From Antonospora locustae (lineage: Eukaryota > Microsporidia), in the NCBI GenBank assembly GCA_007674295.1, contig CM017447.1:62001-126000 (forward strand): a stretch of 64,000 nt of DNA. The letters run 5' to 3'. A program made the position numbers and the translations under genes. Under the pieces are notes generated by a model. That model ran no database searches. It was given only the letters and a program-made list of their open reading frames with translations, and was not told the origin of the DNA. Positions 55,236-62,899 of the stretch are shown piece after piece (the stretch's first letter is position 1; every line of letters starts with the position of its first letter).

Positions 55236-56348
55236 ATGGAGATTGCGCATACGGTCTTGCTGAATGTTATGTGCTTTATTACAGCAAAAAGACTTTTGAT
55301 TAGAGCACCGGACGCTGTGATTGGATTTGGAGATGACTTGACTGCGGACGGAAAAGCGCGCATTGTGATTACAATAGGAACACAACATCTATCGCTTGTG
55401 CTAGCGGACAGAAGCATTGCATATGACCGAGAACTGCGACTGAGAAGAGCGTTCTTTGGCCATGGGTGCATGCTAGACGGAAGGTACGTAGGTGTCCTTC
55501 ATATAGACAATGGCGTTCTCGGAACACTGCGACTGGGCGGAAAGAACTATCTAATACGTAGCGGCAGTTCAGAAGTAAGACACATGAATGACTTAGAGAT
55601 TCTAGAGAAAGGCAACAAACACACTATCATAGTCAGAATTCTTCTGATAAACGATGTGAAAAGAACTGCTAGGCTTGGAAGCAGTCTCATTGACGAGACT
55701 CTGAACATTTTCAGAAGCGCAGGCAGAATATTTGAGAGGGAGGATTGGGGTGGATACAAAATCAGCTTGAAGGTCTCAAACATCTTTAACATCGAAAAAG
55801 GACCAGTTGCACTGAAAATATACAGGGATAAGCATATTGGCCAGAAAGTACTAAGCGACAGTGCTGAGGAAGAGTATGAGAGTAGTCATGAAAATGCACT
55901 TGGTATAATGCCAGGTGCCAGTCAAGATGCATCTGGGCTCAGGCGTCGCTACAAGAAGGAGCTTGCGAGCATGGCAGACATGCTTGAAAGGATTTTGGCA
56001 AATTCAAAAAGCGAGGACGAGTTTCATGAGAAGCATGATGTTGTGTTTCTGCTCTCAGACGAAACAAACAAAGATATCGAGGGTATTTCGTACGACAGGT
56101 GTGCATTTGGACGGAATATATGTCTTGGAATCGTCTTTACTGATAGCTGCAACGACAGTCATTTCCATGGAAGAGTCCTTGCACATGAGCTGGTGCACAC
56201 ACTTGGTGGACCCCATGACACTGAAGACGGGTTTCTGATGGAAGCGATAAGTAACAAACACACAAAGCAGATGGACGTGCAAGTGAGCAGAGCCACAAAA
56301 CTCGCGGTGACGCAATTTCTAAGGTCTCGGGGCAGAGTCTCCGCCTGA
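55236..56348 (+). CDS. Secreted reprolysin-like (M12B, ADAM-type) metalloprotease
   Basis: Zinc protease of the metzincin clan. The 370 residues start with a likely signal peptide (EIAHTVLLNVMCFITA). A pro-domain-like region (about 20-120) is followed by the catalytic domain with LAHELVHTLGGPHD (zinc motif HE-x2-H-x2-G-x2-HD at 317-328) and FLMEA as the Met-turn. No disintegrin, Cys-rich or transmembrane part follows, so it is a minimal secreted enzyme. A free Cys in the pro region could act as a switch but was not placed. ATG 55236, no CCC. Exported enzymes may act on the host or the spore wall; this is inference. Confidence 0.85.
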   Translation: MEIAHTVLLNVMCFITAKRLLIRAPDAVIGFGDDLTADGKARIVITIGTQHLSLVLADRSIAYDRELRLRRAFFGHGCMLDGRYVGVLHIDNGVLGTLRLGGKNYLIRSGSSEVRHMNDLEILEKGNKHTIIVRILLINDVKRTARLGSSLIDETLNIFRSAGRIFEREDWGGYKISLKVSNIFNIEKGPVALKIYRDKHIGQKVLSDSAEEEYESSHENALGIMPGASQDASGLRRRYKKELASMADMLERILANSKSEDEFHEKHDVVFLLSDETNKDIEGISYDRCAFGRNICLGIVFTDSCNDSHFHGRVLAHELVHTLGGPHDTEDGFLMEAISNKHTKQMDVQVSRATKLAVTQFLRSRGRVSA

Positions 56349-56373
56349 CATTTTACGCGATTATTTATCCTTC

Positions 56374-56883
56374 ATGGAAATCAGAAAAATGGAAATATCA
56401 GACATAGAGCCCGTTAAGAAAGTTAACGAGGAAAATCTCCCTGAGAACTACACCTACGACTTCTACTGCTACTATCTGCTATTCTATCCAGGGCTGTGCT
56501 ATGTTGCGGAGAAAAATGCAAAAATCGTTGGGTACGTTCTTTCCAAAATGTGCTCTATAGAGGAAGCCACAACTGTGCACATAACCTCTATCTGCGTCAG
56601 CAAGGAGTTCAGAAACCGTGGAATTGGCACGGCTCTCATGCAATCTGTGATCAACTGCGTAAGAGAAAGGTACAAAGAAGACGATGACATGCCAGAAACG
56701 TGCAAGCTTTCTCTGTATGTGCGAGTATCTAATAATGAGGCCATAGACTTCTACGAAAATAAATTCGGGTTCAGAAAGTTGTACATGAAGGAGAATTACT
56801 ATGGCGACGGCGAAAGTGCATATGAGATGGGTCTGTTTTTACATAGGCATTGTATGAGTGACAACTACAGTGCGTCCAGATGA
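56374..56883 (+). CDS. ARD1: NAA10/ARD1-like N-terminal acetyltransferase
   Basis: GNAT-fold catalytic subunit of NatA-type protein N-terminal acetyltransferases. The 169 residues read IRKMEISDIEPVKKVNEENLPENYTYDFYCYYLLFYPGLCYVAE (about 3-46), the acetyl-CoA loop RNRGIGTALM (Q/R-x-x-G-x-G/A), LYVRVSNNEAIDFYENKFGF and YYGDGESAYEMGLFL, all matching NAA10; NAA50 is a possible alternative. ATG 56374; no CCC. An NAA15 partner is not seen in the window. The RNase MRP RNA gene starts about 130 bp downstream. Confidence 0.88.
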   Translation: MEIRKMEISDIEPVKKVNEENLPENYTYDFYCYYLLFYPGLCYVAEKNAKIVGYVLSKMCSIEEATTVHITSICVSKEFRNRGIGTALMQSVINCVRERYKEDDDMPETCKLSLYVRVSNNEAIDFYENKFGFRKLYMKENYYGDGESAYEMGLFLHRHCMSDNYSASR

Positions 56884-57009
56884 CATTATATGTTAGTGCA
56901 TGCAGGTGTGCTTTTTTACACTACAATTCAACAGGTGACGTCTGTCCTGCATATGCAAAGAAACATCCACAAGGAAACCACAGAGCAAATGTTGCTGCGA
57001 GCAGCATTC

Positions 57010-57232
57010 TTGCTGTGCAAGGCGGGAAGTTCTTGGGCTTCCAGATATATTTTGAATGCAAAATCACACCCCAAGGATCTCGAAGAACGGCGTCGGAGTA
57101 CATTGTACTCTGGGGAAAGTCCTCGGACACAAGCAGAGATGCATCCAGAAATGGACCTCTAGTCGTTGCGATAGTTATGCCGTTAGGTATTGATATACCG
57201 ATCTCAATGAGGCTTACTCTCGAGAGCCTTTT
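57010..57232 (+). ncRNA. RNase MRP RNA
   Basis: RNA subunit of RNase MRP, which cuts pre-rRNA in ITS1. Matches to the known human RMRP RNA, in order: AAGGC-N-CTTGGGC (57019-57038), CCCC pairing with GGGG (57069-57072, 57112-57115), GGGGAAAGTCCTCGGAC (57112-57128), GCAGAGATGC (57133-57142), CCTCTAGT (57156-57163) and GGCTTACTCTC (57211-57221), the CR-V counterpart. Outer pairing AAGGC/GCCTT closes the molecule and a T6 run ends it. A hairpin GAGTAC-ATT-GTACTC precedes the core. Two open frames cross the region but have no start signal. Ends are approximate. Confidence 0.87.
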
Positions 57233-57234
57233 TT
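57229..57234 (+). terminator. Pol III terminator of RNase MRP RNA
   Basis: Six T residues after the closing GCC, consistent with Pol III transcription of the MRP RNA. Confidence 0.7.
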
Positions 57235-57424
57235 ACTATAATTATTTGTATTTTCTCAGTACTCCACCAATACTTCTACAACAAACTTCAGAGACTAAAA
57301 AGCTTTTTGACAGTGCAGTGCTGCTTTTATGGCAGCCTGCAAAAGTAAGTGGAACATGCTGTTCTTTCTACATCCATGCATGACCCAGAAACAGAAAGGT
57401 CAGCAGTCCATGAAAATACAGGAG

Positions 57425-57429
57425 CCCCC
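57425..57429 (+). promoter_or_regulatory. CCCCC start signal of CTR9 gene
   Basis: C5 directly before ATG 57430; chooses it over ATG 57376, and the product then starts at the first conserved CTR9 residue block. Confidence 0.6.
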
Positions 57430-59445
57430 ATGATTTCGATAGCCTTTGGCGACGACGAGGTATTTGAGCTTGACACAAAGAATCTGCCAAGAGATACTGC
57501 CTTCGGCGCATTATTGGAGCTGCTCGATGATTACGACGTGTCTCCAAAGCAGCAGCGCACCATTGCTATGGAATACTATAAGCAAGGTCTTGAACGAGAA
57601 TTTGTGCAACTACTGGAGAACTTGATCAAGAACTTGGTGTTCAACGAAGACGAACAGCACAGAGCTGAGGCGCTACTGAATTCATATTGGATAAAAAAAG
57701 GTAGGAGACCGCAAATAGGGGAAAGTCCAGATGTGAACAATGTGCTTAAGGGTATTGTTTCGCTGAGAGACGGCGACATTAAAAAAGCAGCATATTTCTT
57801 TCATATGTGCAAGTTCACCTTGGGACTTGAAATTCTTGACTTTGTGGAAAACAGGAAGTTTGTGTTCAGAAATGAGACTCTGGGCCTTCTACACGAGTAT
57901 CGAAAAGGCAAAAGTAGCGACTTCAGAACAGGCAATAAAACAAACAAGTACGTGAGATACAGGATAGACAGTGAGTATAGAAAAGAGGTTAACATAACAG
58001 GACAAGACATTGTGGACTGGCTTGCATCGCTTGACTGTCCTGAGCCGCAGAGTGCTACCTCTGCGAGTGTGAAAGACAAAAAGGCATGTTTTTTCAGCAG
58101 CACAGACGTTCTATTGGAGCTTGCAGACAGGTACATAGGCATTAACGAGAAGATTGCGCTGAGCATTCTTGAAAAAGTTCCTGATAACGATGACAAGTTC
58201 TTTCTGAAGGGTAAAGTAGAGCATCTAAAGAAGAACTACGAGAAAGCTGCAGAGTACTACAAAAAGTCAAGGCTAGTGTTGGCAAGATATGCAAGATGCA
58301 GGATTGAGCAGGACATACTAATAGACTTTGACTTTCGAACAAGAGAAAGCGACAACTTTCAAGCATATTTGTGCAAAAAGATGAATGCAAACATTAAGTA
58401 CGAATGTGATGTGCATGATGTCTTTCAGGCAAAGGACAACCCATCGGTGTACTCGTACAGAAAACTAGCTCGCAATCCTTTTGTTTCCGCATGTGGCGTC
58501 ATGAACAACCTTGTATTTTATATGTGGCTTGAGACGGAGCGCTATCAGATAATGTCCAAGGAGTTCAAGCCACTGCAGGAGCTTTTTGCCGAGCACACAA
58601 AAGACAGCCAGATACCAGACATGCCGGGCATTTATGATGCTAGTGCTGCAATTAGAAGCATACGATCTCTGAGGGAAAAGAAGCTGGACTTTCTGAACTT
58701 CAGAGCATCTATGGCAGACCAAAAAGAAAGGATGCTGAGTATTCTGGAGATGGCTTTGAAGACGACACCCTGTGAGTACGAAGATACTATAAAATACAAT
58801 ATAGATGTGTTGTGTAACAGAGAGTTGTACAATGCCCTTGTGCAGAACAACGTAGAAAAGATTAAGGAAACACGCGACCCAAGCCTTCTGGGGTATTTGC
58901 ATCTATTTAACAAGTCCTTTGACACTGCAAGAAAGATCCTGAAAGATGACTGTCTGGCGCTTGGGTGCATCTATATAGAGTACTTTCTCAAGGAAAAGAG
59001 CGAAAGACTGCTTGACAGGGCTGCTGGGTTCTTTGAGAAATCCAGCTCCATATATGCTGTGAATGGCATGGCGCTTGTACTGATATTTAAGGGAATGCAT
59101 AGCGAGGCCAAGATGGTCCTCAAGAAGCTTGTACAGGAACTTCCTCTAGCCAACATAAACCTTGGAAATCTGTATGTACTAGAGGGCCAGTACACAAAGG
59201 CCGTTGTGTGCTTCAGAAAGGTACCGCTCTCGGAATACACGTTTGGTGTTCTCAAGGCCCTGTCTGCGATAGAGGGAGACAGAAAGCTCATGGGGGATCT
59301 CTGGTGCATTCGGCAAGACGAAGAGATAGAGGCAGAGCTAAGGAAAGCAGAGATCAAAGCAGAAGCTGCAGCAGACACTGTGGCACAGGTAGAGGATGCC
59401 AAAAACAAAGATAATGTGCAGACAAGCAAGAAGAGGAAAACATAG
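57430..59445 (+). CDS. CTR9: CTR9, PAF1 complex TPR scaffold
   Basis: TPR scaffold of the PAF1 complex, which supports Pol II elongation and histone marks. The 671 residues begin with FGDDEVFELDTKNLPRDTAFGALLELLDDYDV and MEYYKQGLEREFVQLLENLI, matching the CTR9 N-terminus. TPR-like units follow (for example KGKVEHLKKNYEKAAEYYKKSRL at about 260-282 and INLGNLYVLEGQYTKAVVCFRKV near 578-600). The tail is Ala/Lys-rich and ends in SKKRKT. ATG 57430 has CCCCC directly before it; the frame is open to a GTG at 57349 with another ATG at 57376. Yeast Ctr9 has 1077 residues. Confidence 0.88.
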   Translation: MISIAFGDDEVFELDTKNLPRDTAFGALLELLDDYDVSPKQQRTIAMEYYKQGLEREFVQLLENLIKNLVFNEDEQHRAEALLNSYWIKKGRRPQIGESPDVNNVLKGIVSLRDGDIKKAAYFFHMCKFTLGLEILDFVENRKFVFRNETLGLLHEYRKGKSSDFRTGNKTNKYVRYRIDSEYRKEVNITGQDIVDWLASLDCPEPQSATSASVKDKKACFFSSTDVLLELADRYIGINEKIALSILEKVPDNDDKFFLKGKVEHLKKNYEKAAEYYKKSRLVLARYARCRIEQDILIDFDFRTRESDNFQAYLCKKMNANIKYECDVHDVFQAKDNPSVYSYRKLARNPFVSACGVMNNLVFYMWLETERYQIMSKEFKPLQELFAEHTKDSQIPDMPGIYDASAAIRSIRSLREKKLDFLNFRASMADQKERMLSILEMALKTTPCEYEDTIKYNIDVLCNRELYNALVQNNVEKIKETRDPSLLGYLHLFNKSFDTARKILKDDCLALGCIYIEYFLKEKSERLLDRAAGFFEKSSSIYAVNGMALVLIFKGMHSEAKMVLKKLVQELPLANINLGNLYVLEGQYTKAVVCFRKVPLSEYTFGVLKALSAIEGDRKLMGDLWCIRQDEEIEAELRKAEIKAEAAADTVAQVEDAKNKDNVQTSKKRKT

Positions 59446-59591
59446 GCACTAGGCATACTAAATGCCGACATGTATTGATTTCTGTCTTAGTACAAGGTCG
59501 TCATTTTGAGTCTATCTGAACACAAATAAAAAACATACATAATAAATGGACGATCTTTCTGGCAGATATTTGGACTTCAGATAACATTTAT

Positions 59592-60359
59592 TTACATGCT
59601 TAAGAGCGCAAAAACTGTTAGAGGAAAAATCATCATGCTTCCCACGCCACTTTTCTCCCTTCTCCTGCGTCCGCCGCTGCTTCCACCACTAGAGCCTCCT
59701 TCCTCAGGCGTGTATCCTTCTAGGCACTGGTCAAGCGTCACAAATTCGTAATTATGTTCTCTGCCGATGTTTATCATTTCTTCTGCTAGAGGAAATGTTT
59801 TCTCTTTCTCGTCGTGCAGAAGAAATATGAATGAGTCGTACTTTGGGTTTGAGTTTGCAAGCAGTCTCTCGTAAAACTCAAGTGCGTCTTCGGGTGTGTC
59901 GTAGTCATCGTACAGACAATACATGTATCCTGTCTGTGTTACGTTGTTTTTTAGCAGTGCGTTGTACACATTCTCATTCACGTTTCCATCCTCCACAGGA
60001 GCCCTTGCATATCGGATGTCCTCTCCAACCTCGTCATTTATGGATGCAATCTGTCTGTTTATGTCGTCTTCTACGTCCTCTGGATCCATGTCGTCGTAGT
60101 TGCGATCAGGCTTCACTCTAAGACCTACACAATGTTTCTCCTCAGCAGCTCGCTTGTAAAGCCCCCTGATGTTTCCCTTTGCGCGGACATTGGTGTTAAA
60201 GTGAAAGGTGGCTTTGCAGTTCATGTCATCTAACATTTCCAAAATATGGGGAGTCTGGTCGGTGGGTCCGTCATCGAAAGTGAGTGCTATGAGACCCGGA
60301 CTCGTGCAGCAATCCTGAAGCATCACTGAAGATACAGAAGCAAGAAAAAGTAAGATCAT
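59592..60359 (-). CDS. GPI-anchored polysaccharide deacetylase-like protein, active site incomplete
   Basis: NodB-fold protein of the spore-wall chitin-deacetylase-like type. The 255 residues have a signal peptide (about 1-14), motif 1 TFDDGP with both Asp (27-32), then a stretch where the metal-binding H-S/T-x2-H motif should be (about 75-85, CVGLRVKPD) with no His pair. RAPVEDGN replaces the usual motif 3 RxPY. FLLHDE fits motif 5. The tail is Gly/Ser-rich, then RRRR and a hydrophobic C-terminus (MMIFPLTVFALLSM) typical of GPI signals. In E. cuniculi a related protein was reported to lack deacetylase activity. ATG 60359. Confidence 0.85.
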   Translation of the reverse strand: MILLFLASVSSVMLQDCCTSPGLIALTFDDGPTDQTPHILEMLDDMNCKATFHFNTNVRAKGNIRGLYKRAAEEKHCVGLRVKPDRNYDDMDPEDVEDDINRQIASINDEVGEDIRYARAPVEDGNVNENVYNALLKNNVTQTGYMYCLYDDYDTPEDALEFYERLLANSNPKYDSFIFLLHDEKEKTFPLAEEMINIGREHNYEFVTLDQCLEGYTPEEGGSSGGSSGGRRRREKSGVGSMMIFPLTVFALLSM

Positions 60360-60742
60360 TGTTGTGTTCTATTGCTGGTTTTTTATATATTTTTTATCTG
60401 AATCTAAATGGACTTTATTTCCATTTTAGATGTTTTAATTTGCACTTAATTGCTAGCAAAGATATTCCAGAAAGCACAGAAGCGCATGCCAGCACTCACA
60501 GAGATGTCTAGAGTCTGTGAATGCGCATACCACACCGATACCAGACAGTACCAGAAACACAGAGCTTTTTTGCATGCAGTACTACTTGCATACGTACGAG
60601 TGCACACGATTGTTTAATCTTCCTTTTATGGAGGCATTTAATAAAGCTCAATGTGGCATGCACAAAGTACTCTGGATGAAGTAGCACTCAAGAGAGCGTA
60701 CCGTCAACTTTTTGCCAGAAACGAAGAAGGAGTGCCACCCCA
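60360..60742. other. 383-bp divergent intergenic region with a stem-loop
   Basis: Contains an A/T-rich stretch near the deacetylase start, the stem-loop at 60482-60526 and the CCCC signal at 60738-60741. No gene called. Confidence 0.4.
60482..60526. repeat. two-part inverted repeat upstream of the deacetylase gene
   Basis: GCGCAT (60482-60487) pairs with ATGCGC (60521-60526) and TCACAG (60496-60501) with CTGTGA (60515-60520), an 8-base bulge on one side. It lies about 125-165 bp upstream of the deacetylase start and could be a regulatory site or part of an RNA. Confidence 0.45.
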
Positions 60743-62833
60743 ATGTTTCAAGTGCCTCTTTCTGTTAGATATAGGGTGAACAGCAAGGTTTCAAAGACCG
60801 ACGCACAATGCACGCGCTCGTATCTTTATGGAGACAGTATATATGTGTTGCTTCTTGCAGAGAACAGCCTGCATGTCTTTGTAGTTCCGCTTCTTGCACA
60901 GGAGAAAGAGAGGCTGCTTTGTCTGGAAGAAAGGCCATTGTGTGCGCATCTGGAGCACTGCGAAGGAGAGATGCAGCTAACTGTACTGTCGCCAAGAAAA
61001 TACACGGTGTTTTCAGTGAAGGAGGAGCTTGTTGCCATAAAGGAGGTGGAATGCAACTTCTACAAGCCGGAGATGATGAAGAGAGGCAACATGACCGTCA
61101 TAAAGTCAGGAAATAACTTCTACAAATTGAAGGACTGTGTCTTTGCACAGATGAACATCTCACCATACTTCTCATCAATAAGGTGCTGGGGTTTTGTGGG
61201 AGAAGAGAGACAGTTTCTAGGCTATTCAACCAGAAGCAACGTGCACATATACACCCTGGATTCTGAGCTTGTGGGAAAAGCGAGATTACGGGGTACGTTT
61301 CTGCCTACAAGCTCAGGAGACCTAATGTCTGTCGACAAGTCACTTGTTATAGTGTTCAAAGTAAGAAACGGCGAGCTTGCCAGCTTGTGCCAAATTGACA
61401 TCAACATGGATGTGGCTGCGGACTGGAAACACGGTGACTACATTTCAGATGCAAACGTTGTTTTTCTGAGTGGTGTTTTGGGGGCACAGCCTGTTGTGTA
61501 TGTTGACGGATACCTCTTCAACACACAGCATCTGGTGACTTCCTTCCATCTGTACCGAAACTGCTGCTTCTGCACATCAAGGTCTGCTCTTTATTTCTTG
61601 CCCAATGATCCTGACTTTGACCTCCAGTTCACGAAAACCGAATTGGACCACATTGGAGAGATGCGAGGCAATTATGTTGGAAGAAAATACCTGCTTAGAG
61701 GCGCGAATGGCACACAAAGGCCTGGACATGTTCTCGCATGCATCATAAACTGCGGAATGCGTGTTGGCATAAGAAAGATGGTTATAAATGAGATTGGAAA
61801 GCCATCTGTGCACAAAGAGGATCTTACTCTTCTTCTAGACCTGCTTAAATTCGATTACCGTGTGTATGAAATCTGGATATCTAAGGATGTCGATGTGAAT
61901 ATGGTCTACGACCAGATAAGCAGCATGGCTGACGAGGAGGACATGTGTCTTGACATGCTCATAAAGATGGAGAGGCTCTCATTTGTGGAGGTCCAAAGCA
62001 AGCTTGGCAAGTACGAGTCCGAGTACATGTATCTGAAGGGAAAGCACGAACTTCGGCGAGGGGGCGACTACATCCAGTCTTTCATCAGGTCAGGTCTTCC
62101 TGTTGGAAAGCTGCTGCTAGAAAGAGGTCTGATATCAGATGTGGTGTATCTGCATAAGAAGAGTCTGCTTGGAAATCTGGAAATGGAAGACTACGAGAAG
62201 ATAGCAACGCTTTGTTTTGAGAAGGACAAAAAAGACATCTGTGCATCTGTAAACTACAATATAGAAGAGAGTGATGTCATCGAGCTTCTGGTCATGGCTT
62301 TTAACAATTCCCGCGGAGACGTCGAGAAGTTTGTTAGATACTGTTCTGGAAGTTATCTGCTGCTTGCAGGTCTTGTGAACAAGTATCAAAAAGACCTGGA
62401 AAGGGCAGTGCTCAGTGAGTGCATTGCCAACGAGGGTTTTCTGCATGGGGGGCATGCACTCCTTGAGTGTTTAGGAGATAGTTTGTCTTTGTGCATACTG
62501 CGCTACATGATGTTCGAGAAAACAGGTGACAGCATGTACCTTTGTAACTTTGCAGAGCTTTTGGGTGACCGAGTTTTTGTCCACAAGAGAAGGTTCATTG
62601 GAAGAGAGCTTTTTGAGGAACGCAAGCCATGTGAAACAACAAGTTATGACAAAGTCATCAAGGGAAACATCACAAAGCTAAGAAACCTCCGATCTGGCTG
62701 CGTGTGGACGGATATGCTTGAGGCAAGCAAATGGCCCAGTGAGTTTCAGGAGTACAAGGAGGAGCTGCAAAAAGCGGAGAAGTTTTACTTCAGAAGCTAC
62801 TTGTCTTCGGAGAATGAGCAGCGAGTGCGCTAG
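60743..62833 (+). CDS. large beta-propeller/alpha-solenoid-like protein, unassigned
   Basis: A 696-residue protein that I do not recognise. The first half (about 1-330) looks like strands of a beta-propeller (SYLYGDSIYVLLLAENSLHVFVV, MTVIKSGNNFYKLKDCVF, LGYSTRSNVHIYTLDSELV), and the second half is helical with solenoid-like pairs (DVNMVYDQISSMADEEDMCLDMLIKM, YLKGKHELRRGGDYIQSFIRSGL). This two-part build occurs in nucleoporins and in HOPS/CORVET or coatomer proteins; I cannot choose. ATG 60743 has CCCC one base upstream. Convergent with RPC5. Confidence 0.7.
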   Translation: MFQVPLSVRYRVNSKVSKTDAQCTRSYLYGDSIYVLLLAENSLHVFVVPLLAQEKERLLCLEERPLCAHLEHCEGEMQLTVLSPRKYTVFSVKEELVAIKEVECNFYKPEMMKRGNMTVIKSGNNFYKLKDCVFAQMNISPYFSSIRCWGFVGEERQFLGYSTRSNVHIYTLDSELVGKARLRGTFLPTSSGDLMSVDKSLVIVFKVRNGELASLCQIDINMDVAADWKHGDYISDANVVFLSGVLGAQPVVYVDGYLFNTQHLVTSFHLYRNCCFCTSRSALYFLPNDPDFDLQFTKTELDHIGEMRGNYVGRKYLLRGANGTQRPGHVLACIINCGMRVGIRKMVINEIGKPSVHKEDLTLLLDLLKFDYRVYEIWISKDVDVNMVYDQISSMADEEDMCLDMLIKMERLSFVEVQSKLGKYESEYMYLKGKHELRRGGDYIQSFIRSGLPVGKLLLERGLISDVVYLHKKSLLGNLEMEDYEKIATLCFEKDKKDICASVNYNIEESDVIELLVMAFNNSRGDVEKFVRYCSGSYLLLAGLVNKYQKDLERAVLSECIANEGFLHGGHALLECLGDSLSLCILRYMMFEKTGDSMYLCNFAELLGDRVFVHKRRFIGRELFEERKPCETTSYDKVIKGNITKLRNLRSGCVWTDMLEASKWPSEFQEYKEELQKAEKFYFRSYLSSENEQRVR

Positions 62834-62899
62834 TACATTGTGCTGCAGACGAAGTGAAGAGGCAGTGTACACGATGTTTCTGCAGAAGAGCTGGGCTTT

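Noticed and set aside
56890..57162. 90-codon frame from ATG 56890
   Set aside because: Same region; conserved MRP RNA blocks explain the sequence better.
56880..57383. 167-codon frame beginning ATG at 56880, overlapping the NAA10 stop
   Set aside because: It has no CCC signal and crosses the RNase MRP RNA core; the protein has no recognisable domain.
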